Assembly: GCA_943324745.2 (NCBI GenBank)
Contig: CALPMT020000006.1
Span: 1-64,000, forward strand
From: Chitinophaga pinensis
Lineage (GTDB): Bacteria > Bacteroidota > Bacteroidia > Flavobacteriales_D > Crocinitomicaceae
DNA length: 64,000 bases
Direction of reading: 5' to 3'
Positions 36,902 to 45,711 of the stretch are shown one piece after another. Within the stretch, counting starts at the first letter, position 1; every line of letters begins with the position of its first letter. Both the position numbers and the translations under genes were made by a program. A model generated the notes under the pieces. The model searched no databases. It was not told the origin of the DNA and worked only from the letters and a program-made list of their open reading frames with translations.

Positions 36902-38392
36902 ATGAAAATTCTTACATTTTATATTACTCTACTTTTCACACCCCTACTTTTTGCTCAAACCCAAGGAATTGCCTATACTGCTGTTGGAAAAGGAGTAGCA
37001 ACCACTTTTTTGACTGATTATCAATGTTTAGGAATTAATTCATCGGCATTAGGCTGGGGAACAGGTTATGACAAGAAAAAATTCACATTGGGTTCAAGTG
37101 AGTTTGGTTTTGGTATTACTTCAGACGTACTTTCTAAACAGCGTTTACAACATTTTGCGAAATCGATTTACAATGCAATTGCATACGATTCTAGTAAAAT
37201 TATCAATTGGAAGGATCAACAAAATGCGATCTCGGAATATGCACAAGCTGGTGTTTCATTATATGCAGATTATAATTGGGGAGGTTTTTCATTCCAAGGA
37301 AAATTATTTGGAGGGATTGCATTTAATGTACGTGAAAACTATCAATGGTATTCACAATTGAGTAAAAATGCAACCGATTTAATTGTGAATGGTAAAGTTT
37401 CAAACTTATTTGATTCATTAGATATTAGTATTGGAAATGTAAAAACACGTATCCCAAATACCGGTAATTTATCTCCTGATTCATTGAAAGGTGTGGTTAG
37501 TGGCACAATGGCTATCCCTTTAAAATTAAGTAATTTACTCCATGGGACTTCCATAAAAATGACTTGGAATCGGACCTATAACTTAGGTTATGGTCGAAAA
37601 ATATTTGGTATTGATAGTTTAATTGAGTTGTACGCAGGTGTTGGTGGTCGTCTTATCAAATCTATGGCCATGTTTGATTTGGATGCTACAGGTAACGGTA
37701 TCGACCTTCACTCCTCTTTAACTTCCTCTTTTGATATTAATTATCAAAGTGTTTTATCTACTGTAAATACAGTAAAAAATTATAACGGAGGAATACCTCC
37801 AGCAGTTGGATCAGGTTATGGAGTTGACCTTTCAGTAAGTGCGATTTTTTGGAATAAATTAAAAGTGGCAGTTGCAGTTAACAACATGGGTTCTGTTACA
37901 TATGATCGAAATGTATACCGTGTGAAAGACACATTAATTGGAAATATAGGCATCAATAATTTAACTGATTTCAACTTAACTAAATCTGTCAATCAACTAC
38001 TTTCTAAAGGTGGTTTACTGACTTTACAAGGAATGGAAAAATATAAATTAGCTAACGCAGCTACTTTTCGTTTTGGAGCAAGTTTTCATGTGCGTAAAAT
38101 CTTAGGGATTGGATTTGATTTAGTAGCACCTTTTAATTCTGAAAATCCTGGTAGTATCAAAAATACCGTGATTTCGTTTGGTGGTGATTTACGAATCTTT
38201 AGATGGTTACAATTAAGTTGTGGATATTTTGGAGGAGGGATTTACAAAAATAGTATGCCTGTTGGAATTAATTTTATACTGCGTAATGGTGGGTATGAAT
38301 TTGGTTTTTCTTCAAGAGATGCTTTAGCTTTTTTCCAAGAAAACACACATAGTTTATCGTTTGCAATGGGATTTGCGAGAGTGAGGTTTTAG
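36902..38392 (+). CDS. Outer-membrane beta-barrel-like protein, DUF5723 type
   Basis: A 496-residue exported protein (signal peptide MKILTFYITLLFTPLLFAQ). The mature part alternates short amphipathic strands with glycine-rich turns (FGGIAFNVRENYQWYSQL, LFGIDSLIELYAGVGGRLIKSM), as in FadL/PorV-like barrels. The opening QGIAYTAVGKGVATTFLTDYQCLGINSSALGW recalls proteins annotated DUF5723, as does the protein at 51218-52603. I chose the ATG at 36902 for the signal peptide. A 14-bp tandem duplication (AGAGTGAGGTTTT) covers the stop codon. Confidence 0.7.
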   Translation: MKILTFYITLLFTPLLFAQTQGIAYTAVGKGVATTFLTDYQCLGINSSALGWGTGYDKKKFTLGSSEFGFGITSDVLSKQRLQHFAKSIYNAIAYDSSKIINWKDQQNAISEYAQAGVSLYADYNWGGFSFQGKLFGGIAFNVRENYQWYSQLSKNATDLIVNGKVSNLFDSLDISIGNVKTRIPNTGNLSPDSLKGVVSGTMAIPLKLSNLLHGTSIKMTWNRTYNLGYGRKIFGIDSLIELYAGVGGRLIKSMAMFDLDATGNGIDLHSSLTSSFDINYQSVLSTVNTVKNYNGGIPPAVGSGYGVDLSVSAIFWNKLKVAVAVNNMGSVTYDRNVYRVKDTLIGNIGINNLTDFNLTKSVNQLLSKGGLLTLQGMEKYKLANAATFRFGASFHVRKILGIGFDLVAPFNSENPGSIKNTVISFGGDLRIFRWLQLSCGYFGGGIYKNSMPVGINFILRNGGYEFGFSSRDALAFFQENTHSLSFAMGFARVRF

Positions 38393-38711
38393 AGTGAGGT
38401 TTTAAAGATTTCAAATTGACAGATTGCAGATTGACAGGTTGTAAATTGGGATAGTAGCAGCCCTTCGACAAGCTTAGGGTGAAATTACAGATTGGTAGAT
38501 TGCAGATTACTTTAAAAAGGTATTTTCAGAATTAGTAATAAGTAAGAAGACTGAATGCGAAATAAACGTCGCTGATGTGTCTCCCTCAACACAATATCCC
38601 GACAACCATTAAAAGGTTTAACACATTTTTATGGGGACTAGGCACATAAAAACATATTAACATTGTGAAAACCCAGTATTATTAATTGGGTCCATTATAA
38701 CCAACTGAAAT
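38393..38711. repeat. Spacer with CAGATTGACAG words and a CCCTTCGACAAGCTTAGGG repeat
   Basis: From 38412 to 38450 there are three variants of AAATTGACAGATTGCAG. CCCTTCGACAAGCTTAGGG lies at 38461-38479, followed by AAATTACAGATTGGT (38482-38496), the same pair as at 6781-6845. The rest (38510-38711) holds only a weak hairpin, ACCCA/TGGGT at 38671-38691, and no gene. Confidence 0.7.
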
Positions 38712-39074
38712 TTATTTAGTAAGTGAAATTTTTGATATTAGTTCTCTATGGGAAATAAATTTGGTTGTAATATAAAATTTGGTATCCGCATATTTTGGAT
38801 TAAGAACATCACCAGTATCTTCATTAACAATTAACAAATCTTGAATGTCTTGGTTTAAATCTTGGTAAAATAAAGATTTTTCATCTGAATCTATTAATAT
38901 TATTGAACAATAATCTCCACACATCGGGTCTTTAAGTCTAGAAAAATAAACGTTAGACTTGACAACTTTTTTAGATTTTGATTTATTATTAGTTGTTGAT
39001 TTAGTTGATTTAGAAGTTTGAGCATTTATGTTAGAACCAAAACACAACAAAGCTATAATTAACAAGAATTTCAT
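38712..39074 (-). CDS. Small exported protein of unknown function
   Basis: A 120-residue protein with a signal peptide (cleavage near NINAQ-T), a Lys/Ser/Thr-rich linker (about 20-40) and a small domain containing DPMCGDYCSIILID. The two cysteines are five apart and could form a disulfide. I recognise no family. It has its own promoter box at 39113-39120 and is not part of the carotenoid operon upstream. Confidence 0.65.
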   Translation of the reverse strand: MKFLLIIALLCFGSNINAQTSKSTKSTTNNKSKSKKVVKSNVYFSRLKDPMCGDYCSIILIDSDEKSLFYQDLNQDIQDLLIVNEDTGDVLNPKYADTKFYITTKFISHRELISKISLTK

Positions 39075-39112
39075 AGAATCAAATTTAAATTAGTACTTAC
39101 TTTTTCTGCTTC

Positions 39113-39120
39113 CAAATATA
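39113..39120 (-). promoter_or_regulatory. -7 box (TATATTTG) of the small exported protein gene
   Basis: TATATTTG on the minus strand lies 38 nt before the start codon at 39074. The rest of the 259-bp spacer up to crtZ shows nothing. Confidence 0.45.
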
Positions 39121-39333
39121 ACATAATAAGTTTTATTATCAATTTAAATTATTTTAAAATCAGGAGTAAGTAACATTACCAAATGTGGCATTACCATTTG
39201 AAAATTTATAAAAAACATTGGTGGAAATAAGATTGGAAATGAAAATTTTTCCTTATAGTAATATGCAATTTAGTCTAAACTTGAAAACACAAATATCAAT
39301 CAACTGTAAATCAAGACAATAAACACAAACTAT

Positions 39334-39798
39334 TCATTTGTTTCTGGCTTCTTTAAAATATTTATAGGGTACCCATAACATACCAAAACATTCTCCATCT
39401 TCTTTACCTAAATGCTTATGGTGCATTTTATGTCCACGACGAATGGCTCTGAAATACATCTGGTTGGCATTGCGAAAAATTTTAAAACGTTGGTGAATGA
39501 AAATATCGTGTATGAAGAAATAAGCTATTCCGTAGATCAATATTCCCAAACCGACCCAAAACGGCCAACTTAAATGATCTTGCATACCAACAATAAAACC
39601 TACGATGCTAGGCGCTGCAAAAATTACAAAGAAATAATCGTTCTTCTCAAAAAAACTAGTTACTTCTTTCTTATGGTGATCGCTATGTAAACTCCATAAA
39701 AATCCATGCATGATGTATTTATGGGCGAGCCATGCAACTGCTTCCATACTAAAGAAAGTAATTGTTGTAATCATAATATTTGTGGTAATTGTACTCAT
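39334..39798 (-). CDS. crtZ: Beta-carotene hydroxylase CrtZ
   Basis: A 154-residue membrane di-iron hydroxylase that adds 3-OH groups to beta-carotene to give zeaxanthin. The His clusters are HKYIMHGFLWSLHSDHHKK, FFIHDIFIHQRF and GHKMHHKHLG, and four membrane segments surround them. It is the last gene of the carotenoid operon and overlaps the preceding gene by 4 nt (ATGA). Confidence 0.93.
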   Translation of the reverse strand: MSTITTNIMITTITFFSMEAVAWLAHKYIMHGFLWSLHSDHHKKEVTSFFEKNDYFFVIFAAPSIVGFIVGMQDHLSWPFWVGLGILIYGIAYFFIHDIFIHQRFKIFRNANQMYFRAIRRGHKMHHKHLGKEDGECFGMLWVPYKYFKEARNK

Positions 39799-40286
39799 AA
39801 ATGTTTTTTTTCTGCCTGTGATAACACCTCAGAATGTTGCAAATAAACAACTATCATATTTTTCAATTCAGGATCGGATTCTGTTTTTATATTTTGTAAA
39901 ATAAACTTTTTATCGCGAGGTATTGCATCCGAATACCCTAAAAAAGAAGGAGTATTTACTTGCATCGCTAAGCGTAAAAAACGTATTTCTAAATTATTTG
40001 GATCCTTCGATATAGTTTGTTCTAACAATTTTTTCCCTTTGGAGAAAGTACTCAATTTTTCTAAGGGATTCCCAACATACTTCGCATTCATCATCAATCC
40101 ACTTGCTTTATAGGCTGCAAATACAGAATGCTTCGATGCTTGATTCTTCAGTGAATAAATTAATTTTGTACATGCTTGTTCTTCGAATGCCGCATTTTTA
40201 AATATCGCACGCACATCTGAAATAGTCAACTCAGATGAGAAACTCATCAACATACCTATACAACAAAGGATTACCCATTTTTTCAT
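39795..40286 (-). CDS. Exported helical protein of unknown function inside the carotenoid operon
   Basis: A 163-residue protein with a signal peptide (MKKWVILCCIGMLMSFSS) and a helical, TPR-like mature part (KLIYSLKNQASKHSVFAAYKAS, LLEQTISKDPNNLEIRFLRL). It overlaps crtB by 1 nt and crtZ by 4 nt, so the three are translated together. I do not know its function. Its position suggests a role linked to carotenoid synthesis or the membrane that holds the pigment. Confidence 0.7.
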   Translation of the reverse strand: MKKWVILCCIGMLMSFSSELTISDVRAIFKNAAFEEQACTKLIYSLKNQASKHSVFAAYKASGLMMNAKYVGNPLEKLSTFSKGKKLLEQTISKDPNNLEIRFLRLAMQVNTPSFLGYSDAIPRDKKFILQNIKTESDPELKNMIVVYLQHSEVLSQAEKKHL

Positions 40287-41122
40287 TACAACAAATTCGT
40301 TTTGAACTGTAACATACTTTTAAACATCAATGCGATTTTCTCACCGTTACTCACACGAATACGCTCTACCAAAACACGATCCACAGAAACGCGCTTGATT
40401 TTTTTGAATAGCGTTAAGTAATACACATAGGCCAAATATACTCCACCTTTGGAGGAAACTGGTAACTTTTTAATCCCAATTAATGCTTCCTTAAAATCCA
40501 ACGCTATTTCAGCTTCAATTTCTCGTTTCGCTTGAAGTGTAAATTCTGTCATATCTACATTTGGAAAATAGGTTCTTCCCAATGTTTGGTAATCGTCTTT
40601 CAAATCACGCAAGAAGTTGATTTTTTGGAATGCAGCACCCAACTTCATGGCATATGGCTTCAATTCGTCGTATTTCTCTTGATTTCCGTTTAAGAAAACT
40701 TTCAAACACATTAGTCCTACCACTTCTGCAGAACCTAAAATGTATTTTTCGTAATTTTCTTTCACATAGAACTGTTTTTCTAAATCCATTTCCATACTAT
40801 CTAGGAAAACATTCACCAATTCAATATCAATATTATACTGATGTACAATTTGTTGAAATGAATTTAAAATTGGATTTAAAGAGATACGCTGTTCCAATGC
40901 TTCATATAAATCTGCACGAAATTTATCTAATAAATATTTTTTATCATAGCCATCAAAACTATCTACAATCTCATCCGCAAATCGAACAAAACCATAAATG
41001 GCGTATATTGGGTTTCTTAAAGGGTTTTTCAAGAAAAGAATTCCCAACGAAAAACTAGTACTGTATCTCTTGGTAGTCAACTTACTACACATCACTGACA
41101 CCTCATCAAATAGTGCTTTCAT
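40286..41122 (-). CDS. crtB: Phytoene synthase CrtB
   Basis: A 278-residue squalene/phytoene synthase that joins two GGPP molecules to phytoene. The two Asp-rich motifs are FADEIVD and NFLRDLKDDYQTLGRTYFP. The N-terminal STSFSLGILFLKNPLRNPIYAIYGFVR is typical of bacterial CrtB. It lies 4 nt downstream of crtI. Confidence 0.94.
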   Translation of the reverse strand: MKALFDEVSVMCSKLTTKRYSTSFSLGILFLKNPLRNPIYAIYGFVRFADEIVDSFDGYDKKYLLDKFRADLYEALEQRISLNPILNSFQQIVHQYNIDIELVNVFLDSMEMDLEKQFYVKENYEKYILGSAEVVGLMCLKVFLNGNQEKYDELKPYAMKLGAAFQKINFLRDLKDDYQTLGRTYFPNVDMTEFTLQAKREIEAEIALDFKEALIGIKKLPVSSKGGVYLAYVYYLTLFKKIKRVSVDRVLVERIRVSNGEKIALMFKSMLQFKTNLL

Positions 41123-41126
41123 CGTT

Positions 41127-42602
41127 TTAAGGTATTAATTGTTTTATTAATTCATTTGCTGCTATTTTCCCAGAAATCAACGAAGGTGGAACTCCAGGAC
41201 CAGGAACAGTTAACTGTCCGGTATAGAACAAATTACTAATTTTTTTATTTCTAATTTTCGGTTTAAAAATTGCTGTTTGTCCTAAGGTATTGGCTAAACC
41301 ATACGCATTACCTTTGTAGGAATTGTAATCTGAAACAAAATCATTTACACAGTAACTACGTTTGTAATCAATGAAATCCATGATTTTTTCTCCTGTTTGT
41401 TTTTCTAAACGTTGCATCATCTGTTGAAAATACTTTTCGCGTAATTCTTCAGAATCTGTCAACCCAGGTGCTAAAGGCATCAATAAAAATAAATTTTCAT
41501 GTCCCTCCGGTGCAACGGATTTATCTGTCTTAGAAGGACAACAAGCATAGAACAAAGGTTTAGACGGCCACATTGGATTTTTGTAGATTTCTTTCGCGTG
41601 TTGCGTCAAGTCCTCATCAAAGAAAAGTGTATGGTGTTCTAAATTTGAAATCTGCTTATTTACACCAAGATAGTAAATTAAAGAAGAAGGTGCAAATGTT
41701 TTTTTACTCCAATACGCTTCAGAGTAGTTTCTAAATTTTTCTGGGAGTAATTTACTTTCTACATGGTGGTAATCTGCCCCTGCAATTACGGCATCAAAAT
41801 CTATCTTTTGATCTTGGATAGTAAGGGAAGTAGCTAATCCATTTTCGACGTTAATATGTTGGACAGCAGCATTAACATTAAACTTAACACCTAATTTTTC
41901 AGCTACTTGGACCATACCATCAATTACTTTTCCAAAACCACCCATCGGATACCACGTACCTAATTTTAGTCCTGCAAAATTCATCAAACTATATAAAGCC
42001 GGCGTATCCTGAGGCATTGCACCTAAAAACAACACCGGAAATTCCATCAACGTAATCAGTTTCGGGTTGGTAAAATATTTTCGAACATGTTTACTAAAAG
42101 AAGAAAAAACTTGCAAACGAAGTACTCCTTTCATGACATCCGGAGTCATAAATTCCATAATTGAATTAGCTGGTTTGTAGATTAGTTCATCTACCCCAAC
42201 TTTATACTTAAACTCAGCTTCTTCTAAAAACTTAATTAATTGTAACTTACTTCCCGGTTCAATGGATTCAAACAAGGCACATAATTCCTCGAAATTTTCC
42301 GGAACATGCATCGTATCTTTTTCTCCAAAAACGACATCAAACGAAGGGTTAAGTAATTTTAATTCATATAAATCCGACACATTTACACCGAAATCTCGAA
42401 AATAGCGTTCAAAAATATCGGGCATCCAATACCAACTTGGACCCATGTCAAACATATATCCATTTTCCGTAGTAAATGAACGAGCTCTACCACCTAGGGT
42501 CGCATTTTTCTCAAATACATGTACATCATGTCCAGCTTTCGCTAGGTATGAAGCTGTACTTATTCCAGCAAAACCGGATCCTATGATTGCTATTTTAGCC
42601 AT
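41127..42602 (-). CDS. crtI: Phytoene desaturase CrtI
   Basis: A 491-residue FAD-dependent desaturase that converts phytoene to lycopene. The dinucleotide-binding motif is IGSGFAGISTASYLAKAGHDVHVFEKN, and the C-terminal signature is FYTGQLTVPGPGVPPSLISGKIAANEL. Its start overlaps the end of the merR gene by 8 nt. No lycopene cyclase gene (crtY) is found in this window, although CrtZ needs a cyclised substrate. Confidence 0.95.
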   Translation of the reverse strand: MAKIAIIGSGFAGISTASYLAKAGHDVHVFEKNATLGGRARSFTTENGYMFDMGPSWYWMPDIFERYFRDFGVNVSDLYELKLLNPSFDVVFGEKDTMHVPENFEELCALFESIEPGSKLQLIKFLEEAEFKYKVGVDELIYKPANSIMEFMTPDVMKGVLRLQVFSSFSKHVRKYFTNPKLITLMEFPVLFLGAMPQDTPALYSLMNFAGLKLGTWYPMGGFGKVIDGMVQVAEKLGVKFNVNAAVQHINVENGLATSLTIQDQKIDFDAVIAGADYHHVESKLLPEKFRNYSEAYWSKKTFAPSSLIYYLGVNKQISNLEHHTLFFDEDLTQHAKEIYKNPMWPSKPLFYACCPSKTDKSVAPEGHENLFLLMPLAPGLTDSEELREKYFQQMMQRLEKQTGEKIMDFIDYKRSYCVNDFVSDYNSYKGNAYGLANTLGQTAIFKPKIRNKKISNLFYTGQLTVPGPGVPPSLISGKIAANELIKQLIP

Positions 42603-43473
42603 GTTGTTCTAATTCATTAAGGTTTGTCAACCAAGTACATGTTAATTTATCCAACAAATATTTTTTTGTCTGTTCATTGGTTGCGATGTGCAATGACACA
42701 TTGTGATCTCCCATCATTTTAGCATATTCGCTAATATCTTCCGCAGATGGAGTATGTACCAAAAAAGTCAAGGCATCTGAAACATACAAATCTTCTAAGG
42801 TAGTGTTTAAAGCCTGAAGTGGTACATTACTTCCTAAATAATACACTTTATTACCGGTACTTTTAAGTATGTAATTTGCAATTAATAAACCTAGTTCATG
42901 AAATTCGTTTTCTGGAAGAAATAATAACCACGTTCTATCGGAAGTAATAATAGTGTTTTCAATTTGTTCAACTGCGGTAAAAACTTTCTGTTTTATCAAG
43001 CTGGACATAAAATGCTCTTGTGTTACCAACATAGAGTCCTGTGTCCACATGTAACCAACTCGAATCAATAAGGGATAAATAATATCTCCATATGTTAATT
43101 TCAATCCTTTTTCTGCAATCGCTGCGTTGAAAATAGTTGAAAAAGACTGTTCATTATACGCTGTTGCTGCAGCAATTAATTGGGTGATGTAAAATTCATT
43201 CACCGGATTTTCATCTTGCTTGGAAAGTAAATGTTCTTGCACCAACTCACCTAATGCTTCATCTGAAAGAATACAGAGTTTAGAAGGTTTGTATTTATAT
43301 TCCATCAAACTGGAAATATTTAAAAGTCTACGCAATTGGTTGTTATCGTAGTATCTCGTATTTCCTTCCGAACGACTTGGTTGTAAAGCATTATAACGCT
43401 GTTCCCAAATACGTATCGTATGTGCTTTGATGCCGGAAAACTGTTCCAATTGAGCTATGGTAAAAACTTTCAT
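42595..43473 (-). CDS. CarH-like MerR regulator with adenosylcobalamin-binding motifs
   Basis: A 292-residue regulator at the head of the carotenoid operon. A MerR helix-turn-helix (about 4-70: FTIAQLEQFSGIKAHTIRIWEQRY) is followed by a helical bundle and a cobalamin-binding fold. The signatures of the AdoCbl photoreceptor CarH are present: W-x9-EH (Trp143, Glu153-His154) and ExHxxG with the ligand His192 (ENEFHELGLL). CarH is a dark-active repressor that light inactivates. I therefore infer light-induced carotenoid synthesis. I chose the ATG at 43473, the family N-terminus (MKVFTIAQLE). Confidence 0.9.
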   Translation of the reverse strand: MKVFTIAQLEQFSGIKAHTIRIWEQRYNALQPSRSEGNTRYYDNNQLRRLLNISSLMEYKYKPSKLCILSDEALGELVQEHLLSKQDENPVNEFYITQLIAAATAYNEQSFSTIFNAAIAEKGLKLTYGDIIYPLLIRVGYMWTQDSMLVTQEHFMSSLIKQKVFTAVEQIENTIITSDRTWLLFLPENEFHELGLLIANYILKSTGNKVYYLGSNVPLQALNTTLEDLYVSDALTFLVHTPSAEDISEYAKMMGDHNVSLHIATNEQTKKYLLDKLTCTWLTNLNELEQHG

Positions 43474-43476
43474 GTT

Positions 43477-43584
43477 TTTGTTTAGATATAAGCAAATATA
43501 GTTCAACAAAAACGTATTTCATTAAATTTGTTTAATTATTTTAAATAAAACTTAAACAAAAATCAATAAAGGCAAGTAAACAAA
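43477..43584. promoter_or_regulatory. Candidate CarH operator: four TTTGTTTA half-sites around the promoter
   Basis: TTTGTTTA occurs at 43477 and 43527 on the plus strand, and its complement at 43552-43560 (TTAAACAAA) and 43576-43584 (GTAAACAAA). The inner pair forms a perfect 9-bp inverted repeat with a 16-bp spacer. The -7 box of the regulator gene lies among them. The regulator and the sites are linked by inference. Confidence 0.45.
43493..43500 (-). promoter_or_regulatory. -7 box (TATATTTG) of the carotenoid operon
   Basis: TATATTTG on the minus strand lies 19 nt before the merR start codon. The 316-bp spacer up to rluF holds this promoter and the TTTGTTTA sites; the part from 43600 to 43780 shows no clear feature. 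Confidence 0.5.
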
Positions 43585-43789
43585 AATTAAAATATTGCAA
43601 ATCAGTCACTTAAAAAAAATGTCGCTTTTGTAAATTGATCTGTAATTTAAAACGTACAATTATCCCCTTTCTTAAAGGTTCAACAAAATCTGGAAAGATT
43701 GCATCTCAACGTAAAATCTACCTGTAGAGACATGGCTGAATTTGGGATTATATGTAACTGAATCAATATTTTTTGCTTTCTTTTGTAAT

Positions 43790-44692
43790 ATGGAAAATTA
43801 CAACGTTATTCGTCTCAATAAATTCATCGCCGAAAGTGGGATTTGCTCTCGTCGTGAGGCCGATAAATACATTGAAAAAGGAACAGTTTATATCAACAAT
43901 CGCAAGGCTGTTGTGGGAGACGTTGTAAAACCAAGAGATCGCGTAACAGTAAACGGACAAAAATTGGAACCTCTTTCCATGGAAGAACGTGTGTACATTG
44001 CGTTTAATAAACCTGTGGGAGTTACTTGTACCACGGAAGATGATGTACGAGGTAATATTGTAGATTATGTCAATCACTCTGCTCGAATTTTTAATATTGG
44101 TCGCTTAGACAAAGATTCTCAAGGCTTAATTTTCTTAACGAACGATGGTGATATTGTCAATAAAATCCTTCGTGCAGAAAATGCACATGAGAAAGAATAT
44201 TTGGTTACCGTAGACAAACCAATCAATGAAAAGTTTATTACCTCTATGGCGACTGGTGTTCCAATATTAGGGCAGGTGACACGAAAATGTAAGGTCAGCC
44301 AAGAAAGTACACTGGTTTTTCGAATTACCTTAATTCAAGGCTTAAACCGCCAAATTCGTCGTATGTGCGAATATTTTGGCTATGAAGTGCGCAAATTGGA
44401 ACGTACGCGTATTATGAATGTTCCAATTACAGGAATTCCATTAGGAGAATGGCGTGATTTAACTGAAGCTGAATTGAATCACATCTTCTCGATGATTGAA
44501 ACTTCGAGTTCAGAAACTAACAAATCAAAAATAAAACCGAAAGCGAAACCAGTTGCCGCAAAAGGTCCTACGTACAAAGCGAAAAAAAGCGGGAATAAAC
44601 CAAGTTTATTTGGAAAAGGACCCAAGAAAGTGACGAGCGACGGGAGACGAGCGACGGGAGGGCGAGGCGCAAAACCAAAGAGTAGAAAGTAA
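43790..44692 (+). CDS. rluF: 23S rRNA pseudouridine synthase, RluF type
   Basis: A 300-residue RsuA-family pseudouridine synthase. An S4 RNA-binding domain (about 5-60, [22 protein letters not shown]) precedes the catalytic domain with the Asp in [18 protein letters not shown] and the motifs [17 protein letters not shown] and [13 protein letters not shown] basic tail of about 60 residues follows ([15 protein letters not shown] and on). Part of the tail ([11 protein letters not shown]) is encoded by a copy of the GAGTGACGAG repeat (44630-44667). I chose the ATG at 43790. Confidence 0.9.
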   Translation: MENYNVIRLNKFIAESGICSRREADKYIEKGTVYINNRKAVVGDVVKPRDRVTVNGQKLEPLSMEERVYIAFNKPVGVTCTTEDDVRGNIVDYVNHSARIFNIGRLDKDSQGLIFLTNDGDIVNKILRAENAHEKEYLVTVDKPINEKFITSMATGVPILGQVTRKCKVSQESTLVFRITLIQGLNRQIRRMCEYFGYEVRKLERTRIMNVPITGIPLGEWRDLTEAELNHIFSMIETSSSETNKSKIKPKAKPVAAKGPTYKAKKSGNKPSLFGKGPKKVTSDGRRATGGRGAKPKSRK

Positions 44693-44697
44693 ACACT

Positions 44698-45711
44698 ATG
44701 AATACAACGTTTTACAAAGTAGCAAAACATGTGAATTTCATTTCGATGAATTTACTTTGTAAACTAAGTAAGCAATCTGTCATATTACCCTTTTACCATA
44801 CCATTTCTAACAACGAATTAATTCATATTAAGCATTTATACCAACCCAAAAATACGCTTCAATTCGAAAAAGAGTTAGATTTTTTATTAAAAAACTTTCA
44901 AGCGATAGATTATGTTGAATACAGTAAATGTATTTTAGAAAATAGACCTTTGAAAAATAAATTTTTACTCTCATTTGATGATGGTTTAACCGAATTTTAC
45001 ACAGTCATAGCCCCCATACTGAAACGTAAAGGAATACCAGCAATCAATTTCTTAAATTCAGGATTTGTAGATAATCAGGATTTATTTTACCGTTACAAAG
45101 TAAGTATCTTAATTGAAAAATTACAAACAAGCACCTTCTCAAATAACACACAACAATCGATCAATCATTGGTTTAACGAACAAAAAATCAAGCTTGATTC
45201 TGGATTTAAAGGACTATTAAAAATAACCTATTCACAAAAAGAATCACTAGATACATTAGCTGAACTACTCTCTGTAGATTTTAAAGCGTATTTGAAAGAT
45301 TTCAATCCCTACCTTAATCAGCAACAAATTAAAGAATTAATTCATCAAGGTTTTCATTTTGGCGCTCACAGTATTAATCACCCTCCCTATTATAGTATTT
45401 CCTTGGATGAACAACTTCGTCAAACAAAAGAAAGCGTTCATACTCTCACGACAAACTTTCAATTACCTTACCAAACCTTTTCATTTCCATTTACAGATCA
45501 TTTAGTCTCAAAAGCATTTTTTGATAAGATGGAATCACTTACACAAATTACATTTGGTTGCGCAGGACTTAAAAACGACAGTACAAAATTCAATAAACAG
45601 CGAATTCCTCTTGAAATAGATGGATTTAATGGCGAAGAAATTTTACGTGGTGAATATTTATATTATATCTTTAAGTCGATATTGAATAAAAACACGATTC
45701 ATCGTAATTAA
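44698..45711 (+). CDS. Polysaccharide deacetylase family protein
   Basis: A 337-residue NodB-fold protein. Metal-binding motif 1 is LLSFDDGLTEFYT and motif 2 is FGAHSINHPPY (HxxxH type). Carbohydrate esterase family 4 enzymes remove N-acetyl groups from glycans. There is no clear signal peptide, so it may act on cytosolic, lipid-linked sugar. It starts 5 nt after rluF and its stop overlaps the next start (TAATG). Confidence 0.85.
   Translation: MNTTFYKVAKHVNFISMNLLCKLSKQSVILPFYHTISNNELIHIKHLYQPKNTLQFEKELDFLLKNFQAIDYVEYSKCILENRPLKNKFLLSFDDGLTEFYTVIAPILKRKGIPAINFLNSGFVDNQDLFYRYKVSILIEKLQTSTFSNNTQQSINHWFNEQKIKLDSGFKGLLKITYSQKESLDTLAELLSVDFKAYLKDFNPYLNQQQIKELIHQGFHFGAHSINHPPYYSISLDEQLRQTKESVHTLTTNFQLPYQTFSFPFTDHLVSKAFFDKMESLTQITFGCAGLKNDSTKFNKQRIPLEIDGFNGEEILRGEYLYYIFKSILNKNTIHRN

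Noticed and set aside
38671-38691. Terminator ACCCA/TGGGT
   Set aside because: Five base pairs with an 11-nt loop and no T run; too weak to support.
43742-43789. Upstream start for rluF
   Set aside because: The added residues are hydrophobic and unlike the family; the ATG at 43790 gives the usual S4-domain start.
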